This document shows positions 26,826 through 36,077 of a stretch of 64,000 nucleotides of DNA, piece after piece. This DNA is from Taurinivorans muris. Its GTDB lineage: Bacteria; Desulfobacterota; Desulfovibrionia; Desulfovibrionales; Desulfovibrionaceae. The stretch spans positions 496,001-560,000 of the forward strand of contig NZ_CP065938.1 of NCBI RefSeq assembly GCF_025232395.1, in the 5' to 3' direction. The position numbers were made by a program, and so were the translations under genes. Below the pieces are notes generated by a model. That model was not told where the DNA came from and did no database searches. It saw only the letters and a list, made by a program, of their open reading frames with translations. The number at the start of each line of letters is the position of its first letter. Within the stretch, counting starts at the first letter, position 1.

Positions 26826-26931
26826 TATGAATGGTTTTGTGCGGATTTTACATCGTTCATTTTTATTTTTAGCTCTTTTTACCTTATTTTAGAGCGGTAT
26901 TCCTTTTTAACATTTTTTTAAGGAGTATCGT

Positions 26932-27288
26932 ATGTCTGTCAACGTTACTTGGCTGCATTGGCTTTTTTTATTGCTTTCTATTTTATTTGAAGTTGTCGGC
27001 ACTTCGATAATGAAAGTTTCCCATTCATGGCAATTTTCTTTCGGGTCAGAACTTGGACTTGCAATTATGTGGGCGTGCATAGCCTGCTCGTATTTCAGCC
27101 TTGCGAAAGCCGTAACCGCATTGCCTGTCGGCGTTGCCTTTGCCTTATGGGACGCCTTGGGCTTGGTTTTTATTGTATCTTTTTCCGTAACCGTTTTAGG
27201 CGAAAATCTTGATCTTATTAAAGGACTTGGACTTGTTTGTGTTCTTAGCGGCGGTTTTTTAGTGCACTTCGGAACAGATACCCATTAA
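26932..27288 (+). CDS. mdtJ: SMR-family transporter subunit, MdtJ-like
   Basis: 118 aa, four hydrophobic segments. The membrane Glu of the family is present in LFEVVGTSIMKVSHSW (about residue 20). VGVAFALWDALGLVFIVSFSVTVLGENLDLIKGLGL aligns by eye with the [22 protein letters not shown] region of MdtJ. MdtJ works only with MdtI as a heteromeric spermidine exporter in E. coli, and the mdtI-like partner follows 10 bases later. AAGGAG precedes the ATG. Other paired SMR drug exporters are alternatives, but the flanking polyamine genes favour a polyamine role. Confidence 0.75.
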   Translation: MSVNVTWLHWLFLLLSILFEVVGTSIMKVSHSWQFSFGSELGLAIMWACIACSYFSLAKAVTALPVGVAFALWDALGLVFIVSFSVTVLGENLDLIKGLGLVCVLSGGFLVHFGTDTH

Positions 27289-27298
27289 TGGAGATTTT

Positions 27299-27628
27299 AT
27301 GTTTGCAAATATTTTTTCCTTTTCTGTTTTATTGGTGTTATGCGCCGCTTTATTGGATATTATCGCCAATATCTTATTGGCAAAATCAAACGGTTTTAAA
27401 AGAAAAACCTTAGGGGTCACAGCCTTGTTTTGCGTTGCTGTGGCTTTTGGTTTTCTTTCCATTGCGGTAAAGGATTTGGATTTGGCTGTTGCGTATGCGT
27501 TATGGGGCTGTTTTGGAATTTTAGGCACAAGTTTGTCCGGTTGGGTATTGCTTGGGCAAAGAATGCATAAAAGCGCATTTTTGGGTATTGCGCTTTTAAT
27601 GTGCGGAATTGTTTTACTGCGCTTATAA
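27299..27628 (+). CDS. mdtI: SMR-family transporter subunit, MdtI-like
   Basis: 109 aa, four hydrophobic segments. LDIIANILLAKSNGFKRKTLG and LDLAVAYALWGCFGILGTSLSGWVLLGQRMHKSAFLGIALLMCGIVLLRL closely follow E. coli MdtI as I recall it. The membrane-embedded Glu of the family (VLEIVAN in MdtI) is an Asp here (LLDIIAN, about residue 20). The pair is convergent with carboxynorspermidine dehydrogenase and speA across a bidirectional terminator. Confidence 0.75.
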   Translation: MFANIFSFSVLLVLCAALLDIIANILLAKSNGFKRKTLGVTALFCVAVAFGFLSIAVKDLDLAVAYALWGCFGILGTSLSGWVLLGQRMHKSAFLGIALLMCGIVLLRL

Positions 27629-27660
27629 CATATTGTGTTAATTAAAAAAATCATAAAAAA

Positions 27661-27694
27661 GCAGAAAAAACAATTTTTCATATGTTTTTTCTGC
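27661..27694. terminator. Inverted repeat, probable - strand terminator
   Basis: GCAGAAAAAAC (27661-27671) and GTTTTTTCTGC (27684-27694), 12-base loop. A6 precedes the left arm, so transcripts from the - strand would leave it through a T run. Confidence 0.5.
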
Positions 27695-27712
27695 AAAAAA
27701 TAATCATTATAT

Positions 27713-27740
27713 AAAAAGCCTCACATTTGTAAGGCTTTTT
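27713..27740. terminator. Bidirectional terminator between mdtI and carboxynorspermidine dehydrogenase
   Basis: AAAAAGCCT (27713-27721) pairs with AGGCTTTTT (27732-27740), loop 10 bases. A and T flanks allow use on both strands. Confidence 0.8.
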
Positions 27741-27752
27741 ATATTTTATAAA

Positions 27753-28952
27753 TTATTTGTTCGGCAATTCGGCAACTTGCCAAGGCAAGCCGAATTTATT
27801 GAGCTGTTCCATAAACGGATCCGGATCCATTTGTTCCATGTTCCAAACGCCGGCTTTCATCCATTTGCCCGTAACCATCATCATGGCGCCGATCATGGCA
27901 GGTACGCCGGTGGTATAGGAAATCGCTTGGGAGCCCAATTCTTCATAGCAGTCTTCGTGCTGGCAGATATTATAGACATAATACGTTTTTTCCTGACCGT
28001 TTTTAATACCTTGCATTACGCAGCCGATACAGGTTTTACCCTTTGTCAAAGGTCCGAGGCTTGCGGGGTCCGGAAGCAATTTTGACAAAAATTGGATAGG
28101 CACTATGGACTGCCCTTTGTATTCGATAGGTTCAATGCCGAGTAAGCCGACGCCGCCGAATACTTTTAAGTGGTTGAGGTAATTGTCGGAGAATGTCATC
28201 CAAAATCTTGCGCGGCGGATACCTTTAAGATTTTGCACAAGGGATTCCAATTCTTCGTGATACATGAGATAACAGTTTTTAGGTCCGATTCCGTCAGGAA
28301 AATCAAAGCTCATTTTCCAGGAAAGCGGGTCGGTTTCAACCCATTCTCCGCGTTCCCAATACCGTCCGCGGGCGGTGACTTCACGAATATTGATTTCCGG
28401 ATTGAAGTTCGTTGCAAAAGGCAGGCCGTGGTCGCCGGCATTGGCGTCAATAATATCGAGCACATGTATTTCATCAAGCAAATGTTTTTGTCCATAGGCG
28501 CAAAATACGTTCGTAACACCGGGGTCGAAACCGCTGCCCAAAAGCGCCATCAAGCCTTTTTCTTTGAATTTGTCCTGATAAGCCCATTGCCATTTATATT
28601 CAAATTTCGCAAGGTCGATTGGTTCGTAATTGGCAGTATCAAGGTAATGGACATTGCATTCGAGGCAGGCGTCCATAATGGTAAGGTCTTGATACGGCAG
28701 TGCGACATTGATAACCATTACTGGTTTGACTTTATTAATTAAAGCAACAAGTTCTGAAACATTATCAGCGTCAACGGATGCCGTATGAACAGTTACGCCA
28801 TAGCGTTTTTTTACAGATTCGGCAATTGCGTCGCATTTGGCTTTTGTGCGGCTCGCCAAATGGATTTCTGTAAAAACATCGTTAGCTTGTGCGCATTTAT
28901 GCACGACAACAGAACTTACACCACCTGCGCCGATGATTAAAACTCTTGCCAT
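27753..28952 (-). CDS. Carboxynorspermidine/carboxyspermidine dehydrogenase (saccharopine dehydrogenase family)
   Basis: 399 aa. NADPH-dependent condensation of putrescine or diaminopropane with aspartate semialdehyde, the first step of the alternative spermidine/norspermidine route. The N-terminus ARVLIIGAGGVSSVVVHKCAQ is the NADP-binding Rossmann motif. VINVALPYQDLTIMDACLECNVHYLDTANYEP and LLGSGFDPGVTNVFCAYGQKHLLDEI are hallmarks of CASDH. AAAGGAG precedes its ATG, and it follows speA by 20 bases in the same operon. The partner decarboxylase nspC is not in the window. Confidence 0.93.
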   Translation of the reverse strand: MARVLIIGAGGVSSVVVHKCAQANDVFTEIHLASRTKAKCDAIAESVKKRYGVTVHTASVDADNVSELVALINKVKPVMVINVALPYQDLTIMDACLECNVHYLDTANYEPIDLAKFEYKWQWAYQDKFKEKGLMALLGSGFDPGVTNVFCAYGQKHLLDEIHVLDIIDANAGDHGLPFATNFNPEINIREVTARGRYWERGEWVETDPLSWKMSFDFPDGIGPKNCYLMYHEELESLVQNLKGIRRARFWMTFSDNYLNHLKVFGGVGLLGIEPIEYKGQSIVPIQFLSKLLPDPASLGPLTKGKTCIGCVMQGIKNGQEKTYYVYNICQHEDCYEELGSQAISYTTGVPAMIGAMMMVTGKWMKAGVWNMEQMDPDPFMEQLNKFGLPWQVAELPNK

Positions 28953-28972
28953 ATTATTCTCCTTTTAGGGGT

Positions 28973-30892
28973 TTATCTTTCAAAATACGTATAACCGCGC
29001 ATGCCATTTTCAAAAGCCTGCATAATGGAAAAACGTTCTGCGGGAGTAATGGTTTTATTTCTGACGGCTCTTTCCGCATTATGTCTGATATTTTCCAAAA
29101 TTCTTCTGGGTTCGTATTCGACATAGGCTAAAATGTCGGAAATGGAATCCCCGCTGATTTCGCGGACAAATTCATAGGTTCCGTCCTCCTGCACACGAAT
29201 GGAAACGACATTGGTATCTCCTAAGAGATTGTGCAGATCCCCCAGCGTTTCTTGGTATGCACCAACCAAAAATGCTCCCAAATAATATTCTTCACCGTTT
29301 TTTAAGGAATGAAGTTCCAACGTGTTTTTCATACCTTGCGTATCAATGAAATTATTGATTCTTCCGTCGCTGTCGCAAGTCATGTCCGATAAAATCCCGC
29401 GCCGATCCGGATATTCGTTCAGGCGGTGGACAGGCATGATGGGAAATACTTGGTCAATAGCCCATGAATCTGGAAGTGATTGGAATACGCTGAAATTGCA
29501 ATAATAAATATCGGCTAATTTTGAATTGATCTCATGCAGTTCTTTGGGAACGGTTTTAAGTTTGTCTTTTTCTTCCGCAATGGAACGCATGATTGCCCAA
29601 TAATACCGTTCCGCCAAGGTTCTTTGCCTGAGCGTCGCCCGTCCGGTGACAAAAAGCTGGCGGACTTCGTCATAATAATACAGTGCGTCGTTATAACATT
29701 CCTGCAGGCTTCTGATATTAACGTTTTCAAGCGCTTCTTTTAAATTGACAATCGGTTCGGGGGTGTCTTCCGGCAATTTTTCCGGCAGATTTCCGATTTC
29801 AATAAGACTGACATCCAAGATGTTGAAAAGCAAAATCGAATAGTACGCAACCGTGGCGCGTCCTGATTCCGTAACAATATGCGGGTGGGGGGTATTTTGC
29901 TCATCCATAATCGTCATGACGGATTCCACAACGTCGGTGCAGTATTCATTCAGCGAATAGTTGCGGGAGCTTACATAATTGGTGTGTGAACCGTCGTAAT
30001 CCACGGCAAGTCCGCCGCCAAGGTCGATATAACCCATGGCTGCCCCTTCCTGCACAAGTCCTGCGTAAATTCTTGCCGCTTCCATGACGGCGGAACGGAT
30101 ATCGCGGATATTGGGTATTTGCGAGCCTAAATGATAATGCAAAAGTTTCAGGCAGTCGAGCATGTTATTTGCTTTCAGCGTATCGACAACATCGATGATT
30201 TGTGCGGAAGTCAAGCCGAAAGACGAACGTTCGCCCCCGGATTCCGCCCAGTGTCCCGTCGTTGCCTTGGTGCTGAGTTTGACGCGCACGCCGATTTGAG
30301 GAACGACATTCAGCGTTTTTGCACATTCCAAAATTGTATCCAATTCTCCGGGCATTTCCAATACGAAAATGCAATTATAGCCAAGGCGCATCGCATGCAG
30401 CCCCAGGTTGATAAATTCCTCGTCTTTGTATCCGTTGCAGATAAGACAAGCTTTTCTGCTTTTAACTTGAGAAACGGCGGCAATAAGTTCCGCTTTGGAA
30501 CCGACTTCCAATCCATGGTGAAAACTTTTTCCGAAATCGGCGATTTCTTCGACAACTTGCTGCTGCTGATTTACTTTAATCGGAAAAACGCCCCGGTATT
30601 CGCCTTTATAGCCAAGTTGGACAATCGCATCATGAAAGCAATGGTGCAAAAGTGAAATTTGCGAATCAAGTATGTTTTCAATACGCAAAAGCACGGGCAT
30701 ATTATAACCGCGTTCTTTTATTTCCTGAATGATTGTTGCGACGCTTATAGCCGGACCGCCTTTGACGCCGTAAGGTTTTATGGTGACTTCACCCTGCTGG
30801 TTAATGTCGAAATATCCGGCGCTCCAGTTGCGGATACCGTATAATTCGGCTGAATCTTCAATATCCCATTTTTGCGTTTTTATTTTTGCCAA
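28973..30892 (-). CDS. speA: Biosynthetic arginine decarboxylase
   Basis: 639 aa from a TTG at 30892. PLP enzyme that makes agmatine from arginine. KVNQQQ with the PLP Lys, HYHLGSQIPNIRD, DLGGGLAVDYDGS and ESGRATVAYYSILLFNI are typical of the SpeA fold. Start choice: an ATG at 30919 gives nine extra residues (MSPFVRIEK), but it has no ribosome binding site and lies at the predicted transcription start. The TTG follows GAGG and gives MAKIKTQKWDIEDSAELYGI, the usual N-terminus. Agmatine is then hydrolysed by the speB product encoded at 41.3 kb. Confidence 0.93.
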   Translation of the reverse strand: MAKIKTQKWDIEDSAELYGIRNWSAGYFDINQQGEVTIKPYGVKGGPAISVATIIQEIKERGYNMPVLLRIENILDSQISLLHHCFHDAIVQLGYKGEYRGVFPIKVNQQQQVVEEIADFGKSFHHGLEVGSKAELIAAVSQVKSRKACLICNGYKDEEFINLGLHAMRLGYNCIFVLEMPGELDTILECAKTLNVVPQIGVRVKLSTKATTGHWAESGGERSSFGLTSAQIIDVVDTLKANNMLDCLKLLHYHLGSQIPNIRDIRSAVMEAARIYAGLVQEGAAMGYIDLGGGLAVDYDGSHTNYVSSRNYSLNEYCTDVVESVMTIMDEQNTPHPHIVTESGRATVAYYSILLFNILDVSLIEIGNLPEKLPEDTPEPIVNLKEALENVNIRSLQECYNDALYYYDEVRQLFVTGRATLRQRTLAERYYWAIMRSIAEEKDKLKTVPKELHEINSKLADIYYCNFSVFQSLPDSWAIDQVFPIMPVHRLNEYPDRRGILSDMTCDSDGRINNFIDTQGMKNTLELHSLKNGEEYYLGAFLVGAYQETLGDLHNLLGDTNVVSIRVQEDGTYEFVREISGDSISDILAYVEYEPRRILENIRHNAERAVRNKTITPAERFSIMQAFENGMRGYTYFER

Positions 30893-30926
30893 TTTCTCAA
30901 TCCTCACAAAAGGTGACATTGTGATT

Positions 30927-30955
30927 AATATAGCTTAAATCATTTCATATGTCAC
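30927..30955 (-). promoter_or_regulatory. Sigma-70-type promoter of speA
   Basis: Read on the - strand: GTGACA (30955-30950), 17-base spacer, TATATT (30932-30927). Expected transcription start near 30920, which would leave no leader for the ATG at 30919 and a ~28-base leader for the TTG at 30892. Confidence 0.5.
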
Positions 30956-31027
30956 GGATATTTTTCAACGGGAAAAAATGGCTTTTTTCTGAAAACAATC
31001 TGTGATAGTTAGTGTTTCAGGTGAACT

Positions 31028-32227
31028 ATGGCAGATGAACGATATATTTTGCATGTTGACATGGACGCGTTTTTTGCGTCCATCGAACAGCGCGACAATC
31101 CGGAATACAGAAATAAGCCGATTATCGTCGGCGGGCAGGCAAGAGGGGTGGTTTCCACTTGTTCTTATGAAGCCCGGCGTTTCGGTGTTCGTTCAGCCAT
31201 GCCTATTTTCGAGGCTAAAAGAAAATGTCCGCAGGGGATTTTTATTTCCCAGCGCGGCAGAGTTTACAGAGAAGTATCGAAACAAATCCATGAAATTTTG
31301 CAAAGCTATTCCCCCTTGGTTGAAATGGCTTCCGTTGATGAAGCCTATCTTGATATTACCGGTTTATATAACCTGTTCGGTCCGCCTGTGGAAATTGCGC
31401 AAAAAATTCAAAAAGAAATTCATGTGAAGACAAACGGGCTGACCTGTTCCATTGGAATCGCCCCGATTAAGTTTTTGGCAAAAATCGCTTCCGATGAAAA
31501 TAAGCCCAATGGCATTTTCATTATCACCAATGAAACAATGCCCGGTTTTTTGAGTGAACTCTCCATATCAAAAATTCCGGGGGTTGGAAAAAAGTTTCTG
31601 GAGGAATTAAAAAAACTAGGGATAAAAAAGTGCGCCGATGTTTTACAATTGGATAAGATTTTTTTGGAAAAAAAGTTCGGAAAAGCCGGAATAATGCTTT
31701 TTGAACGGGCAAGCGGCATTGATACGCGGGAAGTTGAACCGTATACGGTGAAAAAATCCGAAAGCGCGGAAACAACATTGAGCGAAAATGTTTATGATAA
31801 GAAAATTTTGAAAAAATGGTTGCTTATCCATGCCGAACGCATAGGAACGCGGCTTAGGAAAGATAATTTGAAAGGCAGGACAATCACCGTAAAAGTGAAA
31901 TTCGCCGATTTTAAACAAATTACCAGACAATTGACACTTGAAAAAAGAACCAATGCGACAGATACCATTTTTGAAAACGCCTGCATATTGCTTGATGAAT
32001 TGCCCTTGGCAAAGGCTGTCCGGCTTATCGGAATCGGCGTATCCTGTTTTGGTGACGATAAGGAAAATAAACAGCTTTCACTCTTGACATTTGCCGATAA
32101 GCAAGAAGAACAAAGGGAAAATTTGGAAATCAGGCGCAACCATTTGGACGCAACCCTTGACACGCTGCGGGAACGTTACGGAAAAAGCGCTGTCATGCGC
32201 GGAAAATTATTCACCAAAACCGAATAA
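31028..32227 (+). CDS. dinB: DNA polymerase IV (Y-family translesion polymerase)
   Basis: 399 aa. Error-prone bypass polymerase. Palm residues: HVDMDAFFASIEQRDNPEYRNKPIIVGG (first Asp, residues about 9-36) and MASVDEAYLDITGLY (SxDE, about 103). The HhH region ISKIPGVGKKFLEELKKLGIKKCADV and the little-finger domain (about 235-345) follow. The last residues do not show an obvious beta-clamp QLxLF motif, although KQLSLLTF at about 355-362 could be one. AGGTGA precedes the ATG. No clear LexA box was recognised upstream. Confidence 0.95.
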   Translation: MADERYILHVDMDAFFASIEQRDNPEYRNKPIIVGGQARGVVSTCSYEARRFGVRSAMPIFEAKRKCPQGIFISQRGRVYREVSKQIHEILQSYSPLVEMASVDEAYLDITGLYNLFGPPVEIAQKIQKEIHVKTNGLTCSIGIAPIKFLAKIASDENKPNGIFIITNETMPGFLSELSISKIPGVGKKFLEELKKLGIKKCADVLQLDKIFLEKKFGKAGIMLFERASGIDTREVEPYTVKKSESAETTLSENVYDKKILKKWLLIHAERIGTRLRKDNLKGRTITVKVKFADFKQITRQLTLEKRTNATDTIFENACILLDELPLAKAVRLIGIGVSCFGDDKENKQLSLLTFADKQEEQRENLEIRRNHLDATLDTLRERYGKSAVMRGKLFTKTE

Positions 32228-32294
32228 GGATTGTTAACCGTTGTTTCAAGCTAAAATCGTATGCCATTTTTAAAACATGCCGAATGAAGCTGTA

Positions 32295-33449
32295 TTAAAT
32301 TAAAATACCGCCGGCAAGCAAAAAACCGCTCTCATCATAAACGGCAAGCACCTGTCCGGAAGCATAAATTTGCTTTTCTTCTGTAAATTCAACAAAAAGA
32401 CGTGTTTTTTCATCTTGCAGAATATGGATGTTATCAATAATCGCCCTGGTATTTTCCGGGTTTTGAATTGAAATTTCAAGTTTTTCTTTAATGTTTTGCA
32501 AATAAACTTTGCAAGCGCTTTGTTTTTCCCGAAAGCGTGTTCGCGCATAGAGTTGTCCGCTCCATAAATACGGCGGAACAAGAAAATTAATGTTGTTCGC
32601 GGCTGCGAATTTCGTTTGCACGGCTTCTTTGTTTCCGACATAAAGAATATTGGTCCGCATATCGCGTTTTATGACATAAAGAGGTTCCGACCATGCAATG
32701 CCAAGCCCTTTTCTTTGTCCTTCCGTATACGCCCAAAGCCCTTTGTGCCGGGCGATTTTCATTGTTTCTTTCGTTTTTTCGTCAAGATAGAAAATGTCAC
32801 CGGAACCTTGTGTGTCAAAGCCGAATTTTTGCCCGCAGGCTGTCAGAAAGCTTCGGTAATCATCATGGGGAACAAAGCATACTTCCTGGCTTTCTTTCGG
32901 ACAGGGAACGGCAATTTTTTTTTCAAGAATTTCTTTTTTTATGTCTTCTTTGATTTTGTCGGCTAAAGGAAAAAGGGCGAAACGTAAATTTTCTATCGGT
33001 GTCAGAGCCAAGAAATAGCTTTGGTCTTTTTTTTCGTCATCGGCGCACCGAATGCAGTATCCGTAATCTTGCGTTAAAGAATTTTCAAAAAGGGAAAGTT
33101 TGGCATAATGCCCCGTGGCGAGCTTTTCCGCTCCCAATTCCTTCGCTTTTTTCAGCAATTCACCGAATTTCATGCTTTTATTGCAGAAAGCGCAGGGGTT
33201 TGGCGTTCTGGCATTTTTATAGTAATCAAAAAAAGGGAATATGACTTCCTTATTGAATGCTTTTTTTAAATCAATGCAATGGAAAGGAATATTTAAAATT
33301 TCGCAGGCTTCGCGCAATTGCGGGACAACATCATATTCGGTTTCAATAAAACGTGCGTGCAGAGCAAAAACATCATGACCTTGTTCCTGCAATTTGATAA
33401 GGGCATAAAGACTGTCTATGCCGCCGCTGACCGCAACTGCTGTTTTCAT
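32295..33449 (-). CDS. mnmA: tRNA-specific 2-thiouridylase (MnmA-like)
   Basis: 384 aa. ATP-dependent thiolation of U34 in tRNA Lys/Glu/Gln. P-loop-like PP motif AVSGGIDSLYALIKL at the start, NARTPNPCAFCNKSMKFG with the first catalytic Cys, KLATGHYAKLS, DQSYFLALT, and ESQEVCFVPHDDYRSFL with the second Cys. KGLWAYTEGQRKGLGIAWSEPLYVI is the central domain signature. The N-terminal PP motif is more divergent than in E. coli MnmA (SGGVDSS), so this may be one of two paralogues. It is convergent with dinB. Confidence 0.85.
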   Translation of the reverse strand: MKTAVAVSGGIDSLYALIKLQEQGHDVFALHARFIETEYDVVPQLREACEILNIPFHCIDLKKAFNKEVIFPFFDYYKNARTPNPCAFCNKSMKFGELLKKAKELGAEKLATGHYAKLSLFENSLTQDYGYCIRCADDEKKDQSYFLALTPIENLRFALFPLADKIKEDIKKEILEKKIAVPCPKESQEVCFVPHDDYRSFLTACGQKFGFDTQGSGDIFYLDEKTKETMKIARHKGLWAYTEGQRKGLGIAWSEPLYVIKRDMRTNILYVGNKEAVQTKFAAANNINFLVPPYLWSGQLYARTRFREKQSACKVYLQNIKEKLEISIQNPENTRAIIDNIHILQDEKTRLFVEFTEEKQIYASGQVLAVYDESGFLLAGGILI

Positions 33450-33496
33450 ATTCCGAATATAGCTTATTTTGTTTTATTCCGCAAGAAATAAAGAAT

Positions 33497-33518
33497 TATA
33501 TCAAAAAAAATTGATATA
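33497..33518. promoter_or_regulatory. Inverted repeat, candidate SahR operator
   Basis: Perfect arms TATATCAA (33497-33504) and TTGATATA (33511-33518) around an A6 spacer, immediately upstream of the -35 element of the sahR-ahcY promoter. ArsR-family regulators bind such palindromes; assignment to SahR is by position. Confidence 0.6.
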
Positions 33519-33524
33519 TTTAAC

Positions 33525-33553
33525 TTGACTGTATAAGGATATTTGAATATAAA
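33525..33553 (+). promoter_or_regulatory. Sigma-70 promoter for sahR-ahcY
   Basis: TTGACT (33525-33530), 17-base spacer, TATAAA (33548-33553), 34 bases before the ATG at 33588. The inverted repeat ends 6 bases upstream of the -35. Confidence 0.65.
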
Positions 33554-33587
33554 CAATCAACACTTTTGCTTTATAAAAAGGGTTGGT

Positions 33588-34517
33588 ATGAAAAGTAATG
33601 ATATTTTGAAAAATATCAAAGCATTAGCCGATGACACAAGACTGCGTTTGGCTTATATCCTATGGCACTACGAGTTGTCCGTCAATGAGCTTGTCGGTCT
33701 TTTGAACATGGGACAGTCGCGTGTTTCACGCCATTTAAAAATTTTGTCCGATGCAGGATTGCTGCAAGCCAGACGCGACGGCTTATGGGTTTTTTATAAA
33801 GCGGTTGAAGAAGGGGAAAACAAGGAGTTTCTTTCTTCGATTTTTTCATACCTTTCCAAAGATATACAAAATGATTTGGATGTCGCTTCCCGTATCATCG
33901 AGGAACGCGCCATAAAAACAAGGCAATTTTTCAATAGTATCGCGGATGATTGGGATGAATTGAACAAAGAGGTGCTGGGTGCGTTTTCTCTGCCTTTGGA
34001 AGTGCAGAAATCTGTTCCTGCCGATTGTGACATTGCGGTTGATTTGGGCTGCGGAACAGGAGAGGTTCTTGACAAGCTACTTGAAGCAAGCGGAAGCGTT
34101 ATCGGGGTTGACGGTTCGCAAAAAATGCTTGATTTGGCAAGAAGACGTTTTACGGACAATATCGCGAAGCTTTCCCGCTTATCTTTGAGAATCGGAGAAC
34201 TTGATCACTTGCCTTTGCGTGATAACGAAGCGAGTTTCGCTTGTATCAATCTGGTGTTGCATCATTTGTCGGAACCTAAAATCGCACTTTCGGAAATCGA
34301 GCGCGTGCTCGCTCCCAAAGGGATTTTGTTCATCAGTGATTTTTTGCAGCACAAGGAAGAAAAAATGCGCAGCAATTACGGGGACAGATGGCTCGGATTT
34401 TCCAAGGAAAGTTTGGAAAATTACATGCAGGAACTGGGTTTTAAAATTATTCAATATGAAACACAAAAAGTGAAAATGGGTTTACAGTTACATTTACTCA
34501 TTGCACAAAAATCATAG
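33588..34517 (+). CDS. sahR: ArsR-family regulator fused to a SAM methyltransferase-like domain (SahR type)
   Basis: 309 aa from ATG 33588, preferred over an upstream in-frame start at 33543 because GGGTTGGT precedes it and the HTH begins at once. Residues about 4-80 are a winged helix ([60 protein letters not shown]). Residues about 120-300 are a class I methyltransferase fold with [29 protein letters not shown] and [12 protein letters not shown]. In Desulfovibrio-type bacteria this fusion, placed before ahcY, is the S-adenosylhomocysteine-responsive regulator SahR. It is followed by ahcY after 10 bases. Confidence 0.85.
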   Translation: MKSNDILKNIKALADDTRLRLAYILWHYELSVNELVGLLNMGQSRVSRHLKILSDAGLLQARRDGLWVFYKAVEEGENKEFLSSIFSYLSKDIQNDLDVASRIIEERAIKTRQFFNSIADDWDELNKEVLGAFSLPLEVQKSVPADCDIAVDLGCGTGEVLDKLLEASGSVIGVDGSQKMLDLARRRFTDNIAKLSRLSLRIGELDHLPLRDNEASFACINLVLHHLSEPKIALSEIERVLAPKGILFISDFLQHKEEKMRSNYGDRWLGFSKESLENYMQELGFKIIQYETQKVKMGLQLHLLIAQKS

Positions 34518-34527
34518 GAGAAAAAAA

Positions 34528-35952
34528 ATGGCGGCAAAAGAATTGGATTATAATTTGGCTTATAAAGTTGCTGATATGAGCCTTGCTGAATTTGGAAAAA
34601 AAGAAATGCAGTTGTCAGAAAGGGAAATGCCCGGGCTTATGGAACTCATTTCCCGTTACGGCAAGGAAAAACCTTTGAAAGGTTTTAAAATCACAGGTTC
34701 TTTGCATATGACAATCCAAACTGCTATGCTTATCAAAACCTTATATGAACTGGGTGCCGATATCCGCTGGGCTTCCTGCAACATTTTTTCGACCCAAGAC
34801 CATGCGGCGGCTGCCATTGCCGAACAAGGCTATGCAAAAGTTTTCGCTTGGAAAGGCGAAACATTGGAAGAGTATTGGTGGTGTACAGAAATGGCTTTGA
34901 CATGGCCTGACGGTTCCGGTCCCAATCTCATCGTCGATGACGGCGGCGACGCCACGCTTCTTATCCATTACGGCATTCAAGCGGAAAACGACCCAAGTTT
35001 CTTGGATAAGAAATGCGGCAGCAAGGAAGAAGAATGCATTATGGAACGCTTGAAACTCGCCTATAAGAACGATACCAAACGCTGGCATAAAATTGTTCCC
35101 GCTATCCGCGGCGTTTCCGAAGAAACCACAACGGGCGTGCACCGTTTATATCAAATGGAAAAAGAAGGAAAACTCTTATTCCCGGCAATCAACGTGAATG
35201 ATGCCGTAACCAAATCAAAATTCGATAACCTTTACGGCTGCCGTGAATCTTTGGCGGACGGTATCAAACGCGCTACCGACATCATGATGGCGGGTAAAGT
35301 TGTCTGCGTTTGTGGTTACGGAGATGTGGGCAAAGGCTGTGCGCAGTCCATGCGCGGGCTTGGCGCGAGAGTTCTGGTAACTGAAATTGATCCTATTTGC
35401 GCATTGCAGGCGGCAATGGAAGGGTATGAAGTCGTAACCGTTGAGGACGCTCTTCCGCTTGCCGATATTTTTGTTACAGCCACAGGCAATTACCATGTCA
35501 TTACCGGTGAACACATGAGCAACATGAAAGACGAAGCCATTGTTTGCAATATCGGACACTTTGACAATGAAATCGATATGGCATGGCTTGAAAGCAAATC
35601 AAACAGCAAAAAAATGCAAATCAAGCCTCAAGTGGATAAATGGACTTTGCCCGGCGGAAAATCAATCATCATTCTTGCTGAAGGCAGACTTGTGAACTTA
35701 GGCTGTGCAACAGGCCACCCAAGTTTTGTCATGTCCAACTCCTTCACCAACCAGGTGGTCGCCCAACTTGAGCTTGCAAGCAAAAAGCTTGAAACAAAAG
35801 TGTATACTTTGCCTAAAAAGCTTGACGAGGAAGTCGCAAGACTGCACCTTGCCCGTCTTGGAGTGAAACTGACCACATTAAGACAGGACCAAGCGGATTA
35901 TATCGGTGTCGCTGTTGACGGACCATATAAACCCGATCATTACAGATATTAA
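34528..35952 (+). CDS. ahcY: Adenosylhomocysteinase (S-adenosylhomocysteine hydrolase)
   Basis: 474 aa. NAD-dependent cleavage of SAH to adenosine and homocysteine, recycling the by-product of methylations. ATG 34528 follows AGGAG (34516-34520). Conserved segments: [53 protein letters not shown], the NAD motif [24 protein letters not shown] and the C-terminal [31 protein letters not shown]...[11 protein letters not shown] terminator with a UUCG tetraloop follows. Confidence 0.97.
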   Translation: MAAKELDYNLAYKVADMSLAEFGKKEMQLSEREMPGLMELISRYGKEKPLKGFKITGSLHMTIQTAMLIKTLYELGADIRWASCNIFSTQDHAAAAIAEQGYAKVFAWKGETLEEYWWCTEMALTWPDGSGPNLIVDDGGDATLLIHYGIQAENDPSFLDKKCGSKEEECIMERLKLAYKNDTKRWHKIVPAIRGVSEETTTGVHRLYQMEKEGKLLFPAINVNDAVTKSKFDNLYGCRESLADGIKRATDIMMAGKVVCVCGYGDVGKGCAQSMRGLGARVLVTEIDPICALQAAMEGYEVVTVEDALPLADIFVTATGNYHVITGEHMSNMKDEAIVCNIGHFDNEIDMAWLESKSNSKKMQIKPQVDKWTLPGGKSIIILAEGRLVNLGCATGHPSFVMSNSFTNQVVAQLELASKKLETKVYTLPKKLDEEVARLHLARLGVKLTTLRQDQADYIGVAVDGPYKPDHYRY

Positions 35953-35955
35953 TGG

Positions 35956-35981
35956 AAAGGCTTCTTCGGAAGCCTTTTTTT
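35956..35981 (+). terminator. Rho-independent terminator after ahcY
   Basis: Nine-base-pair stem AAAGGCTTC (35956-35964) / GAAGCCTTT (35969-35977) closed by a cTTCGg tetraloop, followed by T7. Confidence 0.92.
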
Positions 35982-36028
35982 ATAAAAAAACGAAATTCTT
36001 TTTTTATAAAAAATAGCAAAAAAAAAAC

Positions 36029-36057
36029 TTGACGGTGCAAAGTATTTTTATTATAAG
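36029..36057 (+). promoter_or_regulatory. Promoter of the tRNA-Val gene
   Basis: TTGACG (36029-36034), 17-base spacer, TATAAG (36052-36057), 20 bases before the tRNA 5' end. Confidence 0.65.
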
Positions 36058-36077
36058 TGGCTATCAATTGTTAATAT

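Noticed and set aside
26826-26931. Possible guanidine (ykkC-type) riboswitch before the SMR pair
   Set aside because: The 106-base leader lacks the conserved ykkC or mini-ykkC features (no paired ACGR loops); only a weak GCTCT/AGAGC hairpin is visible.
27661-27694. 11-bp inverted repeat as an insertion-sequence end
   Set aside because: No transposase or target duplication is nearby; A/T flanks fit a terminator for the - strand operon.
30913-30955. GTGACAT/ATGTCAC inverted repeat as a dedicated operator of speA
   Set aside because: One arm coincides with the -35 and the other with the ATG at the transcript end; the symmetry may be incidental.
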